Shown here: piece by piece, positions 6,648-13,617 of the stretch | How positions within the stretch are numbered: the first letter of the stretch is position 1 | How the letters are laid out: the number at the start of each line of letters is the position of its first letter | DNA from: a virus | Reading direction: 5' to 3' (one strand) | IMG/VR virus record: IMGVR_UViG_3300007900_000688 | Location: 1-29,320 of that record | DNA length: 29,320 bases | Notes under the pieces: model-generated | The model's input: only the letters and a program-made list of their open reading frames with translations | The model's database searches: none | What the model was told of the DNA's origin: nothing | Program-made: the position numbers and the translations under genes

Positions 6648-7692
6648 CAGGATTTTCTTTTGCCCTTCTTGGCCTTCTTGCCTTCTTGGCCTTCTTAGCT
6701 TTCTTGAAGAATTTAGCCTGCTCGGCGTTGTACGCCTCGTCCTCCTGCCGCCGCCTGATCTTTGACGTGACCACGCAGTACTGCCCATCATCATAATTTT
6801 GCTGCCCACGCTCGTCGTATTCCACCTTCAGCGCCCGGCATCGCGCGAGAGCCTTCTTTACTTTGGCTATGCTGATCTGGTCGGTTTTCTTCGCTTTCTT
6901 GTTGTGCTTCTGGAGCATCTCGAGCAGCTCTTTATGCTGGTGCTCGTAGTGGTATGAGCGCCCCACCAGGGTCAAGGTAATCAGCAGACGCTTTTCGGGT
7001 GGAAGCTTATCCTTCCCCTGGACTTCAGCCCAAAGTCTGCCCAACTCTTCAACGGGTATGCCGCGGTCGTTGCGTATATCGTGATGAAGATTATGCTGTC
7101 TCCACCACGTCGATACGAAGTCCACGTCCAGATAAGGAAGTGCCTTCTTGATCAGCTGGTTACGGTAGTGCGCCTCAAGAAAGCTCTCGTTGCCCGACAT
7201 CTGTCTATAGCATTCCCCATGGATCCGAGCAAACAGGTCGGCCAGAGGGCTGACCGCCTTGGCAAACTCATCATTGGGGTAGCGATTTATGTAATAGAAT
7301 CCGGCCTCTACTGCAGCATAAACCTGTATTACCAGAGAGGTTCGTAGCCCGCTATATCCTCCATCAGCTATTTTATCGATTGTGGGGGTATATCTGTAAA
7401 GATACTCAACTATCCCATCATCGAACCTCTCGGCCTCTTCGGGCTCTACCCCCTCCTGGAGAGCGACACCCCAGAGGCTCTTCCCGTCGATGTATTCGCT
7501 ATTGAGAGCTGAGCCGGTCAGCCAGAAAGAGGCCGACCCGGACCGGGAAAGGAGCGCGGGCCACAGCTCGTCTACCAGCTGTGCTAGCTTGCTGTCGTGC
7601 AGCATAGTCTTGTGGAGCTGGTCAGAAAGTTCCGTGAGTTCGTTAACAACTCTAACGGCCCCCTCGAACCTCTCTTCGTCGCATAGTCCCAT
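6637..7692 (-). CDS. Unrecognised 351-aa protein inside the NAD operon, Lys-rich tail
   Basis: I do not recognise a family. The start is placed at the ATG at 7692 (MGLCDEERFEG), 5 bases after GGAGG; the frame is open further upstream but would run into pncA in an unnatural composition. The protein is mostly predicted helical and soluble, with conspicuous aromatic stretches (YLYRYTPTIDKI, EAGFYYINRYP, STWWRQHNLHHD). From about residue 245 it is charged, and it ends in a run of KKAKKAKKARRPRR that could bind nucleic acid. No catalytic signature stands out. It sits between pncA and pncB, so it is presumably expressed with the pathway, but nothing in it suggests an NAD enzyme. A possible promoter and a hairpin lie in the 76 bases before it. 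Confidence 0.75.
   Translation of the reverse strand: MGLCDEERFEGAVRVVNELTELSDQLHKTMLHDSKLAQLVDELWPALLSRSGSASFWLTGSALNSEYIDGKSLWGVALQEGVEPEEAERFDDGIVEYLYRYTPTIDKIADGGYSGLRTSLVIQVYAAVEAGFYYINRYPNDEFAKAVSPLADLFARIHGECYRQMSGNESFLEAHYRNQLIKKALPYLDVDFVSTWWRQHNLHHDIRNDRGIPVEELGRLWAEVQGKDKLPPEKRLLITLTLVGRSYHYEHQHKELLEMLQKHNKKAKKTDQISIAKVKKALARCRALKVEYDERGQQNYDDGQYCVVTSKIRRRQEDEAYNAEQAKFFKKAKKAKKARRPRRAKENPDGH
6655..6715. repeat. Low-complexity tract coding the Lys/Ala-rich C-terminus
   Basis: On the plus strand the region is built of imperfect cttctt/ggccttctt units. On the coding strand they give repeated Lys-Lys-Ala triplets. It is a simple-sequence expansion within the 351-aa protein and may vary in copy number. 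Confidence 0.6.
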
Positions 7693-7712
7693 CGTATCCT
7701 CCAGTAATCCGG

Positions 7713-7732
7713 CGCCTCTACATATAGAGGCG
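7713..7732 (-). promoter_or_regulatory. Hairpin (8-bp stem, 4-base loop) before the 351-aa gene
   Basis: CGCCTCTA (7713-7720) pairs perfectly with TAGAGGCG (7725-7732) around the loop CATA. It lies between the pncA stop and the ribosome binding site of the next gene and has no U tract. Its core CCTCTATATGTAGAGG closely resembles the core of the 22-bp palindrome at 10054-10075 (CCTCTATATAGAGG), so both may be the same kind of control element, either an operator or an RNA hairpin. Confidence 0.5.
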
Positions 7733-7752
7733 TCAAACCTCAGGCCTGTCAA
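7715..7752 (-). promoter_or_regulatory. Candidate sigma70-like promoter before the 351-aa gene
   Basis: TTGACA (7752-7747), a perfect -35 consensus, is followed after 18 bases by TCTATATG, a partial -10, and then TAGAGG (7720-7715). The layout matches the candidate at 10094-10058. The spacing is somewhat long for sigma70. It would allow the 351-aa gene, pncB, nadD and later genes to be transcribed independently of nadE and pncA. Confidence 0.4.
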
Positions 7753-7768
7753 CCCACATTCCAGATTT

Positions 7769-8404
7769 TTACGGGCATGAGAAATGGCAGCTATGGTCCA
7801 GCTCGACCCCCATGGCCAACATCTCGCAGATTGCGGCCTCTGTCCCAGGAGGGGCGCCAACACCCCTGCATGCATCGAGCACGACCGTAGTGTGAATCTC
7901 GTGGTCGTATGCATCGAGGGCCGTAGCCTTAACACAGAAATCAGTGGCAAGACCACAAATATCGACTGAGGGGAACACCCCTAGGCTATCCGTAATCAGG
8001 GGGAGAAGGGGCGTCTCGCTGCCGTTGGCGTCCTTGAATCCCGAGTAGCTGTCATACTCAGGATCCATCCCCTTCTTTATGATAGTGAAGGGCTCTGGAA
8101 TCTCGAGACCGTCGGCCAGCTTGTGTCCTTCCGTGCCCTCTACGCAGTGATCCGGCCAAAGAACCTGGGTGATCCCATTAAGCTCAATTACGTCGAGCGG
8201 GTTCTTGCCTTCGTGATTCGATGCAAAGCTCTTGTGATTCTGGGGGTGGCTATCCATCGTCACGAAAATTGGGTTTCCATCGTCGGCATACACCTTAGCC
8301 AGCCGATTGACCACTGCGACAACCTCATCTCCTCCCGGAACGGCCAGATTTCCACCGGGAAGGAAGTCCTTCTGAACATCGACAATGATCAGTGCTCGCT
8401 TCAT
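7769..8404 (-). CDS. pncA: Nicotinamidase
   Basis: A 211-residue isochorismatase-fold hydrolase, full length for PncA, which deaminates nicotinamide to nicotinic acid and ammonia. The catalytic triad is visible: D9 in IIVDVQKDF, K111 in IIKKGMDPEYDSYSGF, and nucleophile C157 in GLATDFCVKATALDA. Metal ligands fit D51 and H53 (TMDSHP) and H86 in LWPDHCVEGTEG. These motifs separate nicotinamidase from other family members. The ATG at 8404 has AGGAGAG 5 bases upstream, 25 bases after nadE. Nicotinamide is the product of most NAD+-cleaving defence enzymes, so this gene sets the entry point of the pathway. The released ammonia could be used by the ammonia-dependent NadE next to it, though the amounts in the cell make this speculative. 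Confidence 0.96.
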   Translation of the reverse strand: MKRALIIVDVQKDFLPGGNLAVPGGDEVVAVVNRLAKVYADDGNPIFVTMDSHPQNHKSFASNHEGKNPLDVIELNGITQVLWPDHCVEGTEGHKLADGLEIPEPFTIIKKGMDPEYDSYSGFKDANGSETPLLPLITDSLGVFPSVDICGLATDFCVKATALDAYDHEIHTTVVLDACRGVGAPPGTEAAICEMLAMGVELDHSCHFSCP

Positions 8405-8429
8405 TTGTCTCTCCTATCTAACAAAGCCC

Positions 8430-9230
8430 TTACTCGCCTGCTCCCACCAAGAACGGCGGAATTGTACACACAGGCGGCACATGTCGTTTATGCTCGCTAC
8501 GCTTATACAAAAGATCGGCCGCGCGCTGAGCCTCGGTTGCGTCATCCGGCAGCCCATCTGACGCGAGGTTAGCGGCTACGGCCTCATCAAGCTCGGCATA
8601 AGGCATACCAAGCTCGTCCTCGTCTGTCTGGCCTTTCCACAAATCGGCGCTGGGCGGCTTTGTTATGACTCGCTCGGGAAGCTCCAAGAACTTGGCCATG
8701 TTCCATACGTCTGTCTTATAGAGATCCCCAATCGGCTCCAGATCAACTCCTCCGTCGCCGTACTTCGTGCAGTACCCGGTCATGATCTCAGTCAGGTTGC
8801 CCGTGCCGAGGACAAGATAATTGAACATATTGGCATAGATATACAGCATCACCATCCGTAGCCGAGACTTCAGATTTCCACGAACAAGATTGGATCCCTT
8901 CGGATCTGCCCAGGTCATGTTCTCGATATTGATCCTGCCGTTGAACACAGCGAAATGGTCGGCCATATCAACAAGCCGGTATCTGATGCCCAGCTTTCTG
9001 GCGACGGAGATGGCATCTTCCATATCTTCAGGGTTCGACTCACATGGCAGGATAAGCCCAAAGACAGCGTCTTTTCCCAAGGCCCGAGTGGCGAGAGCAG
9101 CAACAACCGCGGAGTCAACGCCACCGCTGAGCCCGATAACTCCGCCCGCGGTTCCAGACAGCTTTACCTTATCTTTGAGCCACCCTCCAATGATGTTTGC
9201 AACAGCCTCCATATCCTTAAGCTTGCGCAT
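8430..9230 (-). CDS. nadE: Ammonia-dependent NAD+ synthetase
   Basis: A 266-residue N-type ATP pyrophosphatase, the length of ammonia-dependent NadE; the glutaminase domain of eukaryote-type enzymes is absent. It amidates deamido-NAD to NAD+ with ATP and NH3. Motifs: LSGGVDSA (34-41, pyrophosphate loop), GTGNLTEIMTGYCTKYGDGG (142-161), PIGDLYKTDV (166-175) and GQTDEDELGMPY (200-211), all typical of NadE. The ATG at 9230 has GGGGGGAG upstream, 12 bases after the preceding stop. It is the last step of the pathway but the first of its four genes to be transcribed. Confidence 0.96.
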   Translation of the reverse strand: MRKLKDMEAVANIIGGWLKDKVKLSGTAGGVIGLSGGVDSAVVAALATRALGKDAVFGLILPCESNPEDMEDAISVARKLGIRYRLVDMADHFAVFNGRINIENMTWADPKGSNLVRGNLKSRLRMVMLYIYANMFNYLVLGTGNLTEIMTGYCTKYGDGGVDLEPIGDLYKTDVWNMAKFLELPERVITKPPSADLWKGQTDEDELGMPYAELDEAVAANLASDGLPDDATEAQRAADLLYKRSEHKRHVPPVCTIPPFLVGAGE

Positions 9231-9242
9231 CGGTTCTCCCCC

Positions 9243-10046
9243 CTAGGCCCAATACACATACAGCATTGGGCGAAGCTGCAGCACGGTACGCCTCTTACGA
9301 AACAAATTTAGAAATTCGCAGATTAGTTTCACCCCATCCGGAACTTCTGGGATGATATTCTGGTATGCCTCCCGAATATTCTTGAAGCCCATTTGCTTCA
9401 CGATTTTTCGTAAGAGTTTATCTTTCAGCTTATCGGGCCTGGCATAATCATTGAACTTCGAGATCAGATAGTCAATGTGCCATACAAATGCTGTGACGTC
9501 CTCGTGCTTTCTGCAATAGCCTAACCTACGCCCCGTACGCGCATCTAGCCAGCCTGAGTAGGGATATACTGGTCCCCAGCGATATACCTCCCATCGAGTC
9601 ATCTGCTCACGATGGGCCGTCTCCTCTATGTAATCAATCGCATCATCATGGCGAGACCAACCTTCCGCTACCATTGAATACTCTGGTGGAACGATTACCA
9701 TTACCTCTGATTTACCAAACTCAGGTTCATGATGCACGCAGTTGATAGGAAGCCAAGAAGGACGGCGCCGAGGGCCTTCCTGATTCTCCAACCACCGAAG
9801 CATGAGATGAACATGGGCACTCATGAAGCACGCACGCTTGCCCAGTGCATCATGTTTCGCCCGTAGAAATTGCTTCCAGGCCTTTACGCCAAAACGGCCG
9901 TTATCGTCCCAGGCCTCATCCCCGTCCCCCCCGGCCAACAACGCGCAGTTGCGCTTGAACCGAGGATCCGTGAGCTTCCAACGTGCCCCATCATAGACGA
10001 CGTCAGTTAGACCATAACCCAGAACTTTGTGAACACGGATGCCCAT
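9243..10046 (-). CDS. Unrecognised 267-aa protein, first gene of the accessory operon
   Basis: The ATG at 10046 (MGIRVHKVLGYGLTDV) is preferred because GGAGG lies 7 bases upstream; the frame can be extended to a TTG at 10094, but that crosses a palindrome and has no binding site. The protein is rich in Trp, Tyr, Arg and His with no membrane segment. N-terminal residues 1-90 contain a GYGLTD element and a DEAWDD acidic patch. The middle has VHHEPEFGKSEVMVIVPPEYS and WRVYRWGPVYPYSGWLDA-like aromatic segments, and the C-terminus is basic (KDKLLRKIVKQMGFKN). I cannot assign a function. It is followed 12 bases later by nadE, so it is probably co-transcribed. Its start is embedded in a terminator-like palindrome, which makes its expression unusual. 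Confidence 0.75.
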   Translation of the reverse strand: MGIRVHKVLGYGLTDVVYDGARWKLTDPRFKRNCALLAGGDGDEAWDDNGRFGVKAWKQFLRAKHDALGKRACFMSAHVHLMLRWLENQEGPRRRPSWLPINCVHHEPEFGKSEVMVIVPPEYSMVAEGWSRHDDAIDYIEETAHREQMTRWEVYRWGPVYPYSGWLDARTGRRLGYCRKHEDVTAFVWHIDYLISKFNDYARPDKLKDKLLRKIVKQMGFKNIREAYQNIIPEVPDGVKLICEFLNLFRKRRTVLQLRPMLYVYWA

Positions 10047-10047
10047 G

Positions 10048-10075
10048 AAAAAAGCCTCCTCTATATAGAGGAGGC
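10048..10075 (-). terminator. 22-bp perfect palindrome plus T6: intrinsic terminator overlapping the next gene's RBS
   Basis: Bases 10054-10075 form a perfect palindrome (half-site GCCTCCTCTAT and its complement). On the minus strand it is followed at once by six T (10053-10048) and then CATG, the start at 10046. It closes the tail operon, which ended at 10133. The right half of the hairpin supplies the GGAGG that binds the ribosome for the next gene, so read-through RNA would hide that site. Confidence 0.75.
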
Positions 10076-10094
10076 CAAACGGGGGGTGCGTCAA
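10058..10094 (-). promoter_or_regulatory. Candidate promoter of the NAD/accessory operon
   Basis: TTGACG (10094-10089) is followed after 19 bases by TCTATATAGAGG, whose TATA core would serve as -10. A start near 10057 would exclude the left half of the palindrome and leave GGAGG exposed. The spacing is not ideal for sigma70. The same layout recurs at 7752-7715 and, less well, at 2011-1975. Confidence 0.4.
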
Positions 10095-10111
10095 TAGGTA
10101 ACCCGAGAAAT

Positions 10112-10127
10112 GTGGCTAATGAGCCAC
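10112..10127 (-). terminator. Small hairpin just after the membrane metalloprotease gene
   Basis: GTGGCT (minus strand) pairs with AGCCAC around a CATT loop, five bases after the stop codon, followed by ATTTCTC. The stem is short and the U tract is poor. It may strengthen the termination at 10048-10075. Confidence 0.3.
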
Positions 10128-10132
10128 GCCCA

Positions 10133-10585
10133 TTACTGTGTCTTCTGCCGCTCTAGTGTATCGGACGCTGATTTGAAGTCCCCACTGTCCTTTATTTTCC
10201 ATTTCAGCAGATTGTACAGCGTGTCCACAGCGGGGGAGATGATGAACAGTACGACGAACGCTATCCAGGCATGTGGAGGCCACATAATATGGAGGCGTGA
10301 AACGGCGGCTACCCCGATACACAGCGCCGCCGCATTCACGTAGTACGGAGCCAGGCTCATATGTATGTTTGGCCGCTCTCTAAGATCAGTGGGGTGATTC
10401 CAGCGACAATAGCCCCAGTACCATTTGCCGTTTCTCTTGCTCGGCAGAACACTGATCTCGATGACATTCCACCCGCTCAAGACCGCAGCTAGAGCATGTG
10501 ACAACTCATGCCTTATCATACTAAGAACTTGGATGATCGGGTAGCATAACGCAGCATACAAAATGTCTTGCCAGTTCCAGTACAT
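10133..10585 (-). CDS. Small membrane protein with M50-like HExxH zinc-protease motif
   Basis: A 150-residue protein. H26-E27-L28-S29-H30 (RHELSHAL) lies in the first hydrophobic segment, as in site-2-protease-type (M50) enzymes, and SPAVDTLYNLLK with D121 in the last hydrophobic segment resembles the distal Asp metal ligand of that class. LAPYYVN (79-85) fits the Pro-containing segment between them. Membrane spans are likely at about 7-37, 78-96 and 104-127. The ATG at 10585 has GAGGTGATTC upstream, 16 bases after the preceding stop. It is the last gene before the terminator, hence transcribed with the tail genes. It may cleave a membrane protein of the host or phage, or be an inactive relative. 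Motifs are clear; the activity is not proven. Confidence 0.7.
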   Translation of the reverse strand: MYWNWQDILYAALCYPIIQVLSMIRHELSHALAAVLSGWNVIEISVLPSKRNGKWYWGYCRWNHPTDLRERPNIHMSLAPYYVNAAALCIGVAAVSRLHIMWPPHAWIAFVVLFIISPAVDTLYNLLKWKIKDSGDFKSASDTLERQKTQ

Positions 10586-10601
10586 GAATCACCTCATCCT
10601 A

Positions 10602-11090
10602 TTAAACATACTGAAAAGTCAACGTGCAATGCCAGTAGATATCCTTACCGTTAATACCTGTTACCTTAACTTCTAGATCATTACCATTCAGTACTAATTC
10701 AACATCACATGCAGCACTACCTGCATCTTCTCGTTCAAACACCATATCATCAGCACCTATTAATGCAGCAGCACCACCCCATCTTTGCACTGCTGCTCTT
10801 ACGATATATACACATCCTTGGCTATCAGTATGGTTATGAACTACGACTCTAGCCTCAAACAGATATGCTCTTGAACTACCGATAGGTACAGAAGCCATTG
10901 CTTCAGGTGTAGAATCAGTAGTTATAAGAGCATAATGCTTAAGGAAGTAGTTAACATCCTGAGTTGTAGCATCCGCATTTATGTTGGATATAAGATCGAG
11001 TACATCATTATCTGCTCCACCTGCAAGGGAATCACCATCAATTACTTCAAGATTTCCTTTGACAGTTTGACCAGTACTTTGAGTACTCAT
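10602..11090 (-). CDS. Probable tail fibre tip / receptor-contact protein
   Basis: A 162-residue protein starting at the ATG at 11090, which overlaps the fibre gene's TAA by one base (TAATG); an upstream in-frame ATG would run into that gene. After a polar N-terminus it contains RVVVHNHTD, YIVRAAVQRWGGAAALIG, and a C-terminal beta-rich domain ending LEVKVTGINGKDIYWHCTLTFQYV. That type of ending is familiar from the C-termini of phage tail fibres. By hand count two 60-base samples of this gene are 38% and 40% G+C, against 62% in a sample of the neighbouring fibre gene, so it was probably acquired or exchanged separately. It may sit at the end of the beta-helix spike. Confidence 0.7.
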   Translation of the reverse strand: MSTQSTGQTVKGNLEVIDGDSLAGGADNDVLDLISNINADATTQDVNYFLKHYALITTDSTPEAMASVPIGSSRAYLFEARVVVHNHTDSQGCVYIVRAAVQRWGGAAALIGADDMVFEREDAGSAACDVELVLNGNDLEVKVTGINGKDIYWHCTLTFQYV

Positions 11091-13597
11091 TAGATCACCT
11101 TCTCTCCTATTATGTCCCAACCTGTACCCACACCGGGTGTAGCTGTTGCTACAGAGACCGTATTCCCCACCAGCAACCAGTCGTCAGCGCCCGCTACGCT
11201 GTTCTCGATGGATTCGTCGGTTGCGTTCTCGCAGGTACACATTGACACCGTACACGCATCCGCGCCAGTGCCCCCAGGGACGACACAGGGGGCACTTATG
11301 CCGACTCTGTCTATGACGAGGTTGCTCAGCTTGGACCCGGAGCCGTTCATGTTCACGGCAGCTTCGGTGTTACTCTCTGGGAAGTAGATGTCCCCAGTAG
11401 ACATGGTCACGGACGTGCCTACGTCAACCCGTCCGTTCTTCACCGCGACACCGGAGCACACACAACGATCCAAAGACAGCGCGACCATGTCACTGGTCGC
11501 CGCAACCTTGACGTTGATTCCAGTAGCGACCATACATCGCGCTGAGCCACTCAGGATGAACCCACTAGTCGGCCCTACTGCCGCCTCCAAGGTAATATTG
11601 GACACCACGGAGTCGTCTTGAGTCTGGACACCCCCGAGGACACCGGTTGTAGTAGTCGTCCTGAGGGACTCACCATAGATGTCGCTTACGATGTTGCTGC
11701 TACCCCCGGCCGAGTAGAGGGGGTGCTCGTACGCGACCATGTGACACCCACGAACCTGGGAGTGAGTACAACTTTGTAGCAATATCCCACGACATCCCTT
11801 GCCCCCCGATGACGCGAAGAGGGTACACCCGGTTATCCTAACGCGACTCATACTGGTAGCTGAGAATGCCCTTGCTGTGTCGTCAGCACTCCCAGAGAAT
11901 TGTACTGTGATGTTCTCAGCAGAAGTATCATCCCCATCGAAAAGGACACCACTTGTCCAGGTGTTATCGGCCAACTCAATGTAGAAGTTCTTGACAGAGG
12001 CCCCCTCGGCCAGGTCCACAAAATCCACCGCTAGCCCTGAGCACAAGAGCTTGGGTTTGCCTACTCCGGACAGGTGCGTGTACGAAGGGACAATCAACTT
12101 ATTCGCGGGAGCCCACGGAGATCCGTTCTTCTTCCCGAACACCAGCACAGAGAACTGACGATCAACATCTGTTGCCAGTGTTCCTACGTATGTGAGGGCT
12201 GCCACTATCGTGGTGAAGTCGCATCCCTCTTCTCCAACAGTCACTGTACTGAGAATGGAGTCAGCTTCATTCGGACTATCCAGCCTCAATCTAGGGCGTA
12301 GCTCAAGCGCAAAGAGCGGACGAACGTCTACGATGTCGGCAGCGGCTACGATCACCCCAGGCCCCGCCAACTCGTCAATATAAATATGCGCAATCGGTAA
12401 CCCATCATCGGTAAAGTCCGGCTTCACTGGGGAGGCTGCCTCTGCGCCAGTAATAATGCCGAGTGTCGAGTTGTCCTTAAGATATACCAAATCCCATCGG
12501 GGATTCGCGCTTATTGGGCCAAATACAGGGCTGGTACTTCCGCCAATCCAGGCCACGGTCCCCTTGCCGTCCGTTTTGACGGACTGACCGCTATTCACAT
12601 ATACGGTGTCGGTTGGGACCGTCTCCGGAATAGCTCTCAGGTTCTCCAGGTCTTCTTGGCCGAAGCTACTGACCCCAAGAGTCGGAGCATAGTTAGTAAT
12701 CTCCCCTGTATTGATATCAGCGTCAGCCCTAGTATACTCAGCCAACTTGAAGAGATAATGAGCGTTGCCATCCGTGTCAGTATAAGTACCAAACAGCCCA
12801 TCCCAGTGAGCTATTGCAGCAGCATCCTCAGCGACATGAATATTCTGAATTGTTTTGAGTCTTAGCTGAGCTGGGATGCTCTGACTTCCAATGCTGTGAA
12901 TCAGAGTGGGATCGTCGACGCTGTCATACTCATCCATGTAAACATTCAGGTAAACCGCATCTGTACGGGAGCCTCCTGGAGTAGTTAAGTCGATACGATA
13001 GTGTATTCCAGTTGAGAGCAGAGCATAAATCGTCCCGCCTACGTCGGCAAAGTCAAATGTTGTAGCCGTGTTAGCAGTAACTGTTGGATGATACGTGCCC
13101 CCAGGTCCAAAATCCGTCGTATTGGTAACATCGAGAGTTACGTCACGGCCGACAAGCTCCCCCGTCAGCCAATTAGCAGACGAGTCCGTAACAGTAGTTA
13201 CATCTGTTGAGTAGCTTATATTCGTGATGCGGCTGTGGATTGATCGCTCACCCTCAGTTGCTCCAGCATCCATATAGTCGATGTCGTCAGCAAGAATACA
13301 CTCGTGGCCTTTCATGAAGAAGCGGCCAGCGGTTTCTGCGGTTCCCCCTCCACCGCGGATCTCAAAGTTGTTGGTTGGGGAGGACGCTTCAATTATGAAG
13401 AAAGCGTCGTTGGGGGTACCATAATCTCCGAAAAGCTGGACTAGCCGTCGCCTACTTGTGTAGTTGGCCATGCGGTAGTCATTGTCGTCAGCATCGACCC
13501 AGGGAATGCCTTCCTGGACAAGGCCAACTGGATACCGCTTCAGCTCGTCAAAGACGGCGCGGGGATCACGACTATACTCGCCTGAAAACTGACCCAT
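11090..13597 (-). CDS. Tail spike/fibre with beta-helix domain
   Basis: An 835-residue protein. The N-terminal 110 residues (FDELKRYPVGLVQEGIPWVDADDND) probably attach to the baseplate. A middle part of beta-rich sandwich-like sequence follows (about 110-430; YVNSGQSVKTDGKGTVAW). From about residue 440, TVTVGEEGCDFTTIVAALTYV is the typical first turn of a pectate-lyase-like right-handed beta-helix; it is followed by repeats with N/S/V-rich turns (VKNFYIEL, AENITVQF, SRVRITGCTLF, SQVRGCHMV, SNIVSDIY, SVVSNITL, SKLSNLVIDRV). Such domains trimerise and often bind or cut host polysaccharide. No catalytic residues can be assigned by eye. The ATG at 13597 follows the gpI-like gene by 20 bases. It would determine host range together with the next gene. 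Confidence 0.85.
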   Translation of the reverse strand: MGQFSGEYSRDPRAVFDELKRYPVGLVQEGIPWVDADDNDYRMANYTSRRRLVQLFGDYGTPNDAFFIIEASSPTNNFEIRGGGGTAETAGRFFMKGHECILADDIDYMDAGATEGERSIHSRITNISYSTDVTTVTDSSANWLTGELVGRDVTLDVTNTTDFGPGGTYHPTVTANTATTFDFADVGGTIYALLSTGIHYRIDLTTPGGSRTDAVYLNVYMDEYDSVDDPTLIHSIGSQSIPAQLRLKTIQNIHVAEDAAAIAHWDGLFGTYTDTDGNAHYLFKLAEYTRADADINTGEITNYAPTLGVSSFGQEDLENLRAIPETVPTDTVYVNSGQSVKTDGKGTVAWIGGSTSPVFGPISANPRWDLVYLKDNSTLGIITGAEAASPVKPDFTDDGLPIAHIYIDELAGPGVIVAAADIVDVRPLFALELRPRLRLDSPNEADSILSTVTVGEEGCDFTTIVAALTYVGTLATDVDRQFSVLVFGKKNGSPWAPANKLIVPSYTHLSGVGKPKLLCSGLAVDFVDLAEGASVKNFYIELADNTWTSGVLFDGDDTSAENITVQFSGSADDTARAFSATSMSRVRITGCTLFASSGGKGCRGILLQSCTHSQVRGCHMVAYEHPLYSAGGSSNIVSDIYGESLRTTTTTGVLGGVQTQDDSVVSNITLEAAVGPTSGFILSGSARCMVATGINVKVAATSDMVALSLDRCVCSGVAVKNGRVDVGTSVTMSTGDIYFPESNTEAAVNMNGSGSKLSNLVIDRVGISAPCVVPGGTGADACTVSMCTCENATDESIENSVAGADDWLLVGNTVSVATATPGVGTGWDIIGEKVI

Positions 13598-13617
13598 CTT
13601 GAATTCTCCTTACGGGA

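Noticed and set aside
7693-7956. N-terminal extension of the 351-aa gene
   Set aside because: It overlaps pncA by about 190 bases in another frame with atypical composition; the ATG at 7692 has an excellent GGAGG.
10047-10094. Upstream TTG start for the 267-aa gene
   Set aside because: It would translate through the palindrome, has no ribosome site, and the ATG at 10046 follows GGAGG.
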